Below the pieces are notes generated by a model that ran no database searches, was not told the DNA's origin, and was given only the letters and a program-made list of their open reading frames with translations. From Beroe forskalii (taxonomy: Eukaryota > Ctenophora > Nuda > Beroida > Beroidae), in contig WFMF01000048.1 of the NCBI GenBank assembly GCA_011033025.1, forward strand, positions 682,001 to 746,000: DNA of 64,000 bases, written 5' to 3'. The position numbers and the translations under genes are program-made. The first letter of the stretch is position 1. Every line of letters starts with the position of its first letter. Positions 11,125 through 20,314 of this stretch are shown here, piece by piece.

Positions 11125-11268
11125 CACCACCAAAACCGTTGGACGGTTGGTCTAGTAACCCCCCGCGGGTTTGGATGTGACAACGGAACCTGAAAAGAGA
11201 CAAAATGGGCTGGTCACATCCAAACCAGCGGGGGGTTACTAGACCAACCGTCCAACGGTTTTGGTGGT
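11125..11268. repeat. Long hairpin (inverted repeat)
   Basis: The arms 11125-11181 and 11213-11268 are inverted copies of about 55 bases around a loop of about 31 bases. Each arm contains GTTGGACGGTTGGTCTAGTA. The left arm also carries GTAACCCCCCGCGG, a 14-mer shared with the retroelement tail at 9802 and 43235. Confidence 0.75.
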
Positions 11269-11269
11269 T

Positions 11270-12143
11270 TATTATAGATAGAGTTCGTTAATTTTTTTTC
11301 TCCTTTGGTTTCCTTGCTCTATGTCAGGTGGCTGTGTAGTTGTTGGAGCGCCAGACTCTAAGTCAACTTCCCCATATCTCTGCGAACCGTTGGGTAAGCG
11401 GCACACTAGTTCAGTGTGTTGGGTATGGGATAGAGGCGCAAGTGTCCCTAATCGGATGCGTAAACCCCCTTGTCAATCGGACTTCGGATCCGTCGGCTTA
11501 GTCTACTGGCTTGGGGCAATTTACTGTATTAGTCACGTGGTATTGAGTGGGAAAAGGTAACTGAACAGGCAGACGCCTACACCTCCCGTTCTTTCATATC
11601 TACCTTCCTTGATATATTAGGTATTTAAGTATTCAAATTTCTTAATACAGTAGTATTATATAACTGTATCATATCCTAGGTGTCTACTATTTAATTGTAA
11701 AAACATGTAAGATTTAGTAGAAATTAAAAATGTGTCACCTACCAAACAAGTCGTTTTATAACTTTATAAACCAAATTATTGATATTGATTTTATCGTCAC
11801 TCATCTCTTCCACTTCCATTGAACTCTATGTCCGATCCCCCCTTTCTCTCTAAACTGTGATGCTCAGAATTTCCGGAGTTCTGGGTGGCCCAGCCTTGCA
11901 GTTGTAAGCTGTGAGGGGTACGGTGGGCCGAAACCCCTCCGTTCTCTCTCGTCACCTGCTGATGGAAAACCTCATCGCAGTTGACAAGGGAGGACCTTGC
12001 ATCTGCAGGGTAACCGCTGATGATTCGCAGTTTAGTCTCTTCTCTCTACACACTGATCTTCGGATTAGAAAATTGATATGCAGAATTTATTTTATGTTTG
12101 TAGTATACCCATACACCCTTATAGATAAGACATTGGATGGGAT
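11270..12143. other. Stretch with no resolved gene
   Basis: Open frames at 11321-11560 and 11911-12213 are cysteine-containing but match no domain I can name, and exon boundaries are not convincing. Remnant host exons are possible. Confidence 0.35.
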
Positions 12144-12147
12144 ATTA

Positions 12148-12335
12148 TACGCTAATCTAACTACCCGTAGTGGTATTGTTGCTGTTATTGCACGAGGCAT
12201 TGCCGAGTGCTAATTACAGCACTAATCACACGAGGCGAAGCCGAGTTTGATTAGAGCAATAATTTCACGAAGGGAAGCCGAGTGCAATTAGTGCAACAAT
12301 ACCACTAGGGGAGTTAGATTAGCGTATTATACCAC
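12148..12335. mobile_element. MITE with GAGGCGAAGCCGAG core
   Basis: Inverted ends TACGCTAATCTAACT and AGTTAGATTAGCGTA bound about 190 bases. GTAGTGGTATTGTTG and CAACAATACCACTA lie just inside. The interior contains CGAGGCGAAGCCGAG and related AAGCCGAG phrases. No open frame. Confidence 0.7.
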
Positions 12336-12419
12336 GACACAAAATGGTCACAATATAAACCAGTGCACATAATATAGTAATTCCTTATCAGTAAGGAAAA
12401 CGACCTTTGTATGGAGATA

Positions 12420-12553
12420 TTGCAATCGTGCATATTTAGATATTTTGATATTGCACTCAGTGCATATTTTGATATTTTGATATTGCACTCAGTGCATGTT
12501 TAGATATTTTGATATTGCACTCCGTGCAAATATCAGATATCTGAGTGCAATAT
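12420..12553. repeat. Tandem repeat of TTTTGATATTGCACTC units
   Basis: About four copies of a 24-28-base unit containing GATATTTTGATATTGCACTC and AGTGCA. Non-coding. Confidence 0.65.
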
Positions 12554-12684
12554 GCCCTTATATTACACTGTGGTTATCTGCACTGGAGTGGTATAATTTC
12601 ACTTACCTTAGTACACTTGAGAACTGCGACACTTTATTACTTACTTTATAAGTGCAATTTTGATAAACTTGCCTTAATTAATAA

Positions 12685-13504
12685 GGGGGGGGCACACTTA
12701 AATTCAAGTAGACCGGCCCGCTCAGATGAGTTCATAGGCTCATTCTGCAGCATATAAGGGGTACTTTACCAAAAAAATTGATTTTTCTCGGACACATTTT
12801 TTGGGAATGAGCGGGCAAAGTTGGTATACTATTTGACTGTCAAAGTTTGTTAGTCCATAGCTTTACAACCATACCAGTTTAATGTATGAAAATTTGCATG
12901 CATGTAGATCAACATGTCCACTATATAAGTATATAAGTCCAAAGGTTTGTTTGTCAAATCGCAAAATTGACTGAGTTATGGCCATTCTTGTAAGGGTACC
13001 AAATTCTAAGAAAAAGTTAGCTAGCTCCGTCATTTTTTGAGCTACAGTGGGATTCCACATATCGAAATGTGTGCCTTTAGAAGCTCTACATGCGTGCCAA
13101 AGGGCTAAGCCGGGCATCAGTGATATCTCACATAATTATCAAATAAGTGGCAAAATTTAACATTTTGCTGTAAATGTACACAATATATCATCATCCCACA
13201 TTGAATAATTTCCCACCGAGAACTAAATATACTTCATTTGATGTAAAATTTCATGCTGTTCAACTTCCCGGAGCCAATTTTGGATTTTCGGCTTTCTATT
13301 TCCTGATATAACCATTTTTAAGGCCCAAAAATGCGTGTTTTGACTATATTTCAGCCTAGGAATATCGTAGAGACTTCGTTTTGGGCGCAAACGAACCACA
13401 ATCATCGATTTTATTTGTGACTTGTGAACAAACATATACTCTAAATCGCTCAGGAAAAAAGTTACGGGCCAAAAACCGATTTTTGTCGTTTCTGGCTTTT
13501 AATA
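12685..13504. mobile_element. Foldback element M, left arm
   Basis: This arm runs from a G-run and CACACTTAAATTCAAGTAG to GGCTTTTAATA. It is the inverted counterpart of sequence from about 33600 to 34748. At 13504 the similarity to the other arm stops in the middle of a phrase. The phrase resumes at 32968, so the arm is interrupted by the LTR-bounded insertion at 13505-32967. Frames within the arm are mirror images of those in the other arm and are not genes. Confidence 0.8.
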
Positions 13505-13972
13505 TCAGACGATGCGTATCGTCTGAGGCCCTAATCCCACCGTACGTGTTCCTAGCTCAGGAGGCCACTTTTACTATATTTCCGAGAACTAGAATTTAAT
13601 AAGAAACACGAGCACTTGGTCCGTTGACCGCGAAGCCTAATTGCCTCTCCCCCTAATTGCTTGCACAGCCGCGCATCCTCCTGCAAACATTAGATCATCA
13701 CATTCCGGGCCTGGGAACCGGAAAGCTGCGACAGCTCCCAGGTCACGTGACCACCCCTTGACGAGCACACGATGACGTGGCGTCGCGTGGATGCCTCGCG
13801 CGACCCAACTAAATCCGGGGGGTATTTAAGCACCGTGTTTATTTTACTTTTTAGCTTTATATTCTCAAAGTATTATCAGTTTGAACTTTGAACCAAACCT
13901 AGAGTTTTCTTGATTCATCAACAAGATGCTGGTGACTGGCCTCATGATACTGTGAGTACTGTAGTACAATAT
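13505..13972 (+). repeat. Candidate 5' LTR
   Basis: Bases 13582-13972 recur exactly at 32577-32967. The first 77 bases are present only here. The repeat carries a TATA-like GGTATTTAAGCACC near 13822 with downstream sequence suitable as a transcription start, and CACGTGAC and GATGACGTGG promoter-like boxes upstream. It does not begin TG or end CA, which is unusual for Ty3/gypsy. A TGG-starting candidate primer-binding site lies at about 14128, some 155 bases inside. Confidence 0.6.
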
Positions 13973-14154
13973 ACGCGAGCGAATCGCCCAATCTGATTTC
14001 TTTCTTTTGGCTTTTTAACTCTACCGAGTAGATTATGCTTTTATAGCTACCCAGTAGGTATAGATAGATTGTTTTGAAAGTTTAACTTGATAGATTCTAT
14101 CTGTTTACTTATTGTGGCAATAACAGCTGGCACAGCGACGATCGCTAGGTAGTC

Positions 14155-15113
14155 ATGGCTAATACTAAAATTACAGTTAAGCAGCCGTCTGTGTTTAAAC
14201 TCAACTCTACGGATGATTATCCGACCTGGTATGCTCAGTTTGTAAACTACGCCGATGCGGTTAATAAGATAGACACGGCGGATAGATTCGTAGCACTGCG
14301 TTCTTTCCTAGATACACCTGCATTCACTGTCGTACAGAATTTGGTGATAGCACCGGAAGATCAGGCTGATCCTGCTAAATTTGCTCCGATACTAGCAGAT
14401 GCTTTGAAACGGGAGGACGAGATTCCCCCACGGTTGGCTTTACGATATCGAGCTCAGGAGCCAAAGGAGTCTTTGGCCGAGTTTGCTTTTGCCCTCGAAC
14501 TGCTGGCTAATAAAGCTGCTATCCCAGCAGCTGCCAAACCTGAGTTGCTTGTAGACTCGTTCTGTACTGGCGTCCGAGACACAGAAACCAGTATTAAACT
14601 CCTCGAAGGTAAATTTGACTCCTTATCCCTAGCCCTAGACCAGGCCCAGAAAATCGAGGGAGCCTCTAAAATTCGAAATTTTGTGAGGCCTAGTGCTAAA
14701 GCCGATGTTGATACTGAATTGGACATTTTAGCAGCCGAGACTGCTACACCACCAGCTAATGGCCAATCAACCTCTTCCCATACTAACAGGCCGAGCCGTA
14801 ATTACGGGGAGAACGGAAATTTGGACCCTAATGCTTCCAATTTTCAGCCAGGCCGTCCTCAACATGGGTTTGGTAACAACTATGGCCACTACGGAAATAG
14901 CTATGAGTACGGTACGGTAATAACTCTAGGCCTAATCACTCTGGGAATTTTGGCCCAAGCAATCGTGTTGGCAACAGTGCTGGCCCTAGTAACAGGAATG
15001 CTCAGAAACGGTGTTGGCATTGTAACCGCGTTGGGCACTTGATCCGAAACTGTAGAACTAGAGCACGGGATGAAGCCCGGAATTTTCCGACAGGGCCGAG
15101 CCCTCGTCAGTAA
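14155..15113 (+). pseudogene. Ty3/gypsy gag (broken)
   Basis: The frame opens with ATG at 14155 and encodes about 250 residues of a retrotransposon capsid-type gag. A basic Asn/Gly-rich tail follows. At about 14908-14918 the pentamer ACGGT is present twice in tandem, and this moves the rest of the gene into another frame. In that second frame a CCHC zinc knuckle is visible (CWHCNRVGHLIRNC, near 15012-15053), and the frame closes at about 15113. Gag forms the particle and packages RNA through the knuckle. As it stands the gene gives a 295-residue product lacking the knuckle. Confidence 0.75.
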
Positions 15114-15115
15114 AT

Positions 15116-16216
15116 TTGTCTAGATCGAGTGGTTTGGCCAATACGAGTACCCAGCGTAGTAATGAGCCGCCTAAAAGCACCTCTAATATCTATGTAGCAG
15201 CTGAAATCGGGCCTATGCTAGTTAACTGCTTAGTTGATACAGGTGCTGTTTATTCGCTTTGTTCCGAGAACGTTTTACCAGCTAACTCAGTGCTATCCCC
15301 CACGTCTGTCCAATTAAAGGGTGTCACAGGGACGCCCTTGGCTGTGTCCGGAACTGTCACTTTGCCTCTTAAATTTGGTACAGTTCTAAAATCCATTCAG
15401 CTAACTGTAGTTAAAGGCCTTGGCCATCAAATCATTCTGGGCCGTGATTTCCTGTCAGCGACTGACTGTGAAATTAGCTTTAAAACCTTGAAACTAACTG
15501 TTAATGACGTGGAGCTACCGTTAATTAAGGCAACGAATAGACCGTCTAAACACTTCCTAGTTGCTAGCTCTCCACTGTCACTTAAACCCCACACCGTGGC
15601 TCTTGTTAGGTGTAATGTTATGAAACATAACCCGTATAATAGAAAGTACCGTTCGCAGGTTTATATTTCAGCCACTGGTATTGTGCACCCTCAAGTTAAA
15701 AGTGTGACTTCGAGTAGTGGATTTTACAACTCTAGGCGTGGTACTCTAGACGTGTTAGTTTGCAATGACTCCGAGAGTGACGTGGTAATCCACCGGAACA
15801 TGAAGATCGGTACTTTTGACACGCTATCCGACAGCTTTGTAAACAATGTTAATAACTGCTTGCGTCTTCATTCTCGCAGCAAACCTCTTGATAACTCTGC
15901 TCCAAGTGTTAATAGCGTAGAACCAAAGCTGCCAGCAGAACGGTGGTCCGGCGACCGGATCAACCACCTTTTTAAATTGCTTAAATTAGACGAGGCTGAG
16001 CATTTATCTGCCGAGCAGATCAAGCAAGTTAAGGCTCTTGTCACTGAATTTAAGGAAATATTCTCTGAAGGCGAAAACGATATTGGTTGTACTGATCTCA
16101 TGGAGCAGACGATCGTGCTCGACACACATGTTCCATTGTTCCAATACGTGCTAAGTACCGTAATATTCCACTTGCACATAGGCAGGCTGCCGAGAAGGAG
16201 GTCCAGCGTTTGCTAG
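15116..16216 (+). pseudogene. Ty3/gypsy pol: aspartic protease segment
   Basis: The frame carries the retropepsin active site LVDTGA at about 15233-15250 and the second-half signature IILGRDFL near 15430. A linker to the reverse transcriptase follows. The frame has no clear ATG at its start, as expected if pol is made by frameshift or readthrough from gag. Near 16140-16160 the reading frame is lost by what looks like a one-base deletion. Conserved pre-RT residues continue in the next frame, so the present product ends early at 16216. Confidence 0.78.
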
Positions 16217-17787
16217 ATTTAGGTGTTATCCAATACTCTGAGTCACCTTACCATAGCCCGTCCTTCCTGCAAAGTAAGCCTGACGGATCCTTCAGGATCC
16301 TGACTGACTTCCGCCTACTAAACACTCACGTGGTGCATAGCTTCCAATCAGTGCCGTCCGTTGAAATGATGAGCTCATGCTGGAAAGGGTGTCGTTACTA
16401 CTCAAAAATGGATTTCATAAAGGGATTCTATCAGTGCAAATTGGCCCCCCAATCAAGGAAGTATACAGCGACATGTATACCAGGTGTTGCGTTTTTCGAA
16501 TACTGTAAAACACCCCTAGGGTTAAGTTCATCCCCTGGATTCTTCCAATCGCTAGTCCAACGGATGATGGCAGGCCTGAAATTTTCTGAGGTAGTTGCGT
16601 ACCTAGATGACCTTTTGAGCGGCTCACCAACTTTCGAGGGCATGCTTCACAACCTACGTCTTATATTTGAACGCATACTTACCAGCAAAATGCTCTTGTC
16701 ACCGAAAAAAGTCGAACTTTTTAAAACTAAGTTGAACTTCCTTGGTGTAACACTTAGTGAAGCTGGCGTATCCGTTTGTGCTGATAAACTAGACGCAGTG
16801 AATAAAATGCTTCCCCCTAAGAATGCTAAGGGCATAAAAACTTTCCTAGGCATGACCGGCTTCTTCAGAAAATTTATTAAAAATTATGCTAAGATAGCCG
16901 CTCCGTTGACGACCCTCCTTAAAAAGGACGCTCCTTTTAAGTGGGGTACTGAACAGCAGGAAGCATGGGAAGCACTGAAACATGAGCTCTCTGTCGCACC
17001 TACGCTAATGCACCCTGATGTAAATAAAAAGTTCACACTTATGACAGATGCTTCTAGTTATGCTATAGGTGGCATTCTTCTCCAAACGGATGACAAGGAT
17101 GATTTACACCCTGTCTCCTTTGCGTCTAAAGTTCTCACTGATGCCGAGCAGAAGTGGAGCATAGTACAAAAAGAGCTTTTTAGCCTTAAGTATTTTTGTG
17201 AGAAATTTAAGACGTACCTCATTAACAAGGAGTTTGATGTCATTGTTGATAATTCTGCCTTATTACACCTAGACAGTTTTAAGCACTCTGATAACAGGAG
17301 GTTATGGAGATGGTTCGAAACCCTCCAAAACTATAAGTTTAATGTGACTTTGACGCCGTCTAAGTGTAACCCTAGCGACGGCCCGTCTAGACTTGTGCAA
17401 GCTAATGACCCTAACATTAAACACCTCCCTGAAAAGGCTGAAGTTTCCATTAATGAGGTTTCTGGCAGTTCTGACAGTAAAATCCTTAATGAGGTTAGCG
17501 AACTTGTTCCATGGGGCCATGATTCGATTAGATCAGCGCAGCAAGCTGACCCCACCATTAGCACTGCTCTTAAATGGGTTAAGGCTGGTAACAGGCCCGA
17601 CTCGTCTCGAGAACTGTCTCCTGATGAGAAAACGTATTTCAATTCGTTCAGTAGGCTTACCATAATTAATGGTTTATTACATAGATCATGGGACGATCCC
17701 AAATCTAATACTGTGACAAACCTCCTTTGCATTCCTCAGAGCCTGTACAGGAAAAAACGATTGACCTGTGCCATACTATACCCATGA
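16210..17787 (+). pseudogene. Ty3/gypsy pol: reverse transcriptase and RNase H segment
   Basis: Reverse transcriptase motifs appear in order: ILTDFRLLN, KMDFIKGFYQ, FFEYCKTPLGL, then the palm YLDD at 16600. RNase H follows with TDASSYAIGGILLQ, the KELF glutamate and VDNSALLHL. It ends NPSDGPSRL, where many relatives have ADxLSR. The enzyme copies element RNA into DNA and removes the RNA strand. Catalytic residues look intact over some 500 codons. At 17752-17757 a run of six A marks the point where conserved sequence moves to the -1 frame. This could be a programmed slip or, given the other two breaks, simple decay. Confidence 0.85.
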
Positions 17788-19004
17788 GTGGTCATTACGG
17801 GAAGGATAAAACTATCGGTAAACTGACATCTCGATTTTACTTCCCTAAGCTGCGTCATAAGGTAGCACTTTTTATAGACAACTGCCACCCCTGTTTAAAG
17901 AAAGCTAGGAACCATAAGACTCCGAGAGCACCTTTAAAACCGTTTGTCGCATCATATCCTAATGACTTGGTACAAATTGATTTAATCGAAGGCTTGCCTG
18001 CAATCAACGGCTACCACGCGATCCTCACGATGATTGATCGTTTCACCATGTATCCTGAGGCTATTCCTCTTAGGAGCACTACAGTCGGTGTAGTAGCCAG
18101 AGCCGTGCTCAACCATTACATAAGTCGACATGGTATTCCTAACTCCATTCACTCTGACCGAGGTGGATCCGTTCATACTGCCGACCTTATCCAGGCATTG
18201 TATAAGTTGATGGGCATCGAGAAAACGGCCACTACTAGCTATAGGCCTCAGAGCAATGGTGGTTGCGAACGATTCAATGGAACTCTAAAAGGGTTAATGT
18301 GGACATACTGCCAAGAAAATCCTAAGAACTGGGTGAATTGTCTAGATCAGGACGTGTTATTTGCGTATCGCACCACGGTCCACAGTGCTACGGGGTATAG
18401 TCCGTTTTTCTTGAGGTATGGGACCCACCCTAGACTCCCTGTAGATTTAATCACTGGTTCTCAGCCCCCAGAGCTTGAAAACAAGACCCAGAACCAGTTC
18501 GCCCATGACATTTACTACAAACTGCACGAGGTTTATACCTTTGTAAGGAAGCACCTTAAGTCTAAGCAAGTGTCCATGAAGAAGCAGTTTGATAGAGCAG
18601 CTCATGTCGTACATTATAACGTAGGTGATCTAGTATATGTTTGGAAGCCTGCACCTGCCGGCTGTGACCATCGTAAGTTTTATGACCACTATAAGGGTCC
18701 TTTTAAGGTAGTAAGCAAGGTTACCGAGTACACCTATAAGATAGCTCTAGATCATAATAAGTTCGATATTGTTCACATGGAGAAGCTGCGGCTGGCCAAG
18801 GCACCCATTCCTAGCTTGTCTGTGCCTTCTGGCGTAGGATTGCGAAGTCTGCGTGATCATAGTGCGACACATGATCACGAGGATGAAGAGGACGATCCTG
18901 TAGTTAGTGCAGACAGTGATGATGATAATGATAGGCCTACTAGGACTAGGAATCCGATCGTTCGACTCGGATATGACGAAAATTTCGCACAGACCGAGCA
19001 ATAG
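17727..19004 (+). CDS. Ty3/gypsy pol: integrase
   Basis: An N-terminal HHCC zinc-binding domain (H16, H23, C53, C56) is followed by the catalytic core: QIDLIEGLP (D85), HSDRGGS (D144) and GGCERFNGT (E181). There are 36 residues between the last two. A GPY/F-type module (HYKGPFKVV...YTYKIA) and an acidic tail close the protein at 425 residues. Integrase joins element DNA to the host chromosome. The core is complete and uninterrupted. The frame begins within the reverse transcriptase frame, so expression would depend on the shift at about 17755. No chromodomain is visible. Confidence 0.88.
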   Translation: MHSSEPVQEKTIDLCHTIPMSGHYGKDKTIGKLTSRFYFPKLRHKVALFIDNCHPCLKKARNHKTPRAPLKPFVASYPNDLVQIDLIEGLPAINGYHAILTMIDRFTMYPEAIPLRSTTVGVVARAVLNHYISRHGIPNSIHSDRGGSVHTADLIQALYKLMGIEKTATTSYRPQSNGGCERFNGTLKGLMWTYCQENPKNWVNCLDQDVLFAYRTTVHSATGYSPFFLRYGTHPRLPVDLITGSQPPELENKTQNQFAHDIYYKLHEVYTFVRKHLKSKQVSMKKQFDRAAHVVHYNVGDLVYVWKPAPAGCDHRKFYDHYKGPFKVVSKVTEYTYKIALDHNKFDIVHMEKLRLAKAPIPSLSVPSGVGLRSLRDHSATHDHEDEEDDPVVSADSDDDNDRPTRTRNPIVRLGYDENFAQTEQ

Positions 19005-19512
19005 GTTTACCACATTGATTATTGCAAGTTGTGTTCCCATAGCATGATGCATGACCTTATGCATACATGCATCCTTAGAGTCTCGTTAGTTCGTAACTAT
19101 CACCGCCTAGTTATGCTATTGCAGATCTGCTTATCCAATAAATTATGGGTAATTAGCTAACGTTCATGACTCTTGATTATTATAAAGGCGGCCGTGTTGT
19201 ACCACTAGGGACAAAATCTTAGCATAACATGCGCAATTGTTTTACCGTTATAACACACGATGTGTCTGTTATTAATTAATCAACTAGTTCAGTCAGTCAC
19301 TAATTGGGATAATATAAGTTACTGTGCAAAATTTCACTAAGGGTCTACTTAGTCACAATCCTAGCTGCGCCAGCTGTTCCGTCACTAAATGATACCCCTT
19401 TCCTCCTTAACCTCATTACAACCACAGGCTGGTTGTGTTTTCCCTGAAACTCGGCTCCAGGACGATTCAACGGCTTTCGGGATCACCAACTCGCCCAACG
19501 GGTTCCCCTCCA
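19005..19512. other. 3' non-coding part of the gypsy element
   Basis: No gene. Candidate polyadenylation hexamer AATAAA occurs near 19138. There is no copy of the 391-base LTR here, so the element's own 3' LTR is not adjacent to pol. Confidence 0.45.
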
Positions 19513-20226
19513 ATGAAGAAGGCGAAGGGAAACGCCGCTACTCCCCCTGCCACATCAACACTGAGTGGTAGCAGTGAAGATAGTAGTTCTTCAACCGGCA
19601 GTGACGATAGCTCATCTTCCGGAAGTGAAAGCAGCTCTGCAGACGGTTCCAGCTCCTCTGATGAGGACGCCAGTAGTGGTGGGGACGATCCCCCCACTAA
19701 GAAGAGCGGGTCCGGAGACGATGAGGTGGATGTGAGCCCCCCAGCTCTGGACGATATCACACTTGTCGGTATGGAACAGGTGGACGATCCACCCTCCCTT
19801 TCCTCTCGAACAGTATACAGTGTGAACGAAGCTGAGAGCCAGACTGACATGATCCCGACCAGTGTAGCTGGGACCCAGACAACCTTCACCAGCTACCCCC
19901 GCCTACTGGACGATGAGGGAGAGATCATTCGCCGACTGCAGACACTCCGACGAGCAATCAAGTCGTTCATGCATCGCATGGAGCCAAACAACCTACGAGG
20001 GCACGATGAAGCACGGACAGAAATTCGTCGGCTAACAGACAGTGTGCGGGAATTTCTCACATTCCACAGAAACCAGATATCCCGATATCTCACTGCAGTG
20101 GTTCTGATCCAGCACAGGGATGAGCAGAAGGACTACCTGCGACACAAGTCGAATGGTGCAGTGATGCCACTCCTGGAAACGCTGGACAAGTTCAGGGAGC
20201 AGAACATACAGCTTGGGTGCCAGTAA
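19513..20226 (+). CDS. Unrecognised Ser/Asp-rich ORF within the composite element
   Basis: From the first ATG the protein is about 237 residues. A basic start (MKKAKGN) leads to about 55 residues of Ser/Asp/Glu/Gly. A middle segment follows, then a C-terminal region rich in Arg, Leu and Glu (RRLQTLRRAIKSFMHRMEP, REFLTFHRNQISRYLTAV) that looks helical. I do not recognise the family. Base composition is more GC-rich than the surroundings. It follows pol by 500 bases on the same strand and precedes a purine-rich tract at 20306-20316. It may therefore be an extra 3' ORF of the retroelement (as some gypsy elements carry), or an exon captured by it. The open frame extends upstream to about 19435 without an ATG. 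Confidence 0.5.
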   Translation: MKKAKGNAATPPATSTLSGSSEDSSSSTGSDDSSSSGSESSSADGSSSSDEDASSGGDDPPTKKSGSGDDEVDVSPPALDDITLVGMEQVDDPPSLSSRTVYSVNEAESQTDMIPTSVAGTQTTFTSYPRLLDDEGEIIRRLQTLRRAIKSFMHRMEPNNLRGHDEARTEIRRLTDSVREFLTFHRNQISRYLTAVVLIQHRDEQKDYLRHKSNGAVMPLLETLDKFREQNIQLGCQ

Positions 20227-20314
20227 GCCAGTACAGGGCCCCCCTCTCAACTTACCGCCCACTCCTGGCTGAGCTAGGAGACGCCGCCGGATACCTGGAG
20301 TACGTCAAGGGGGG

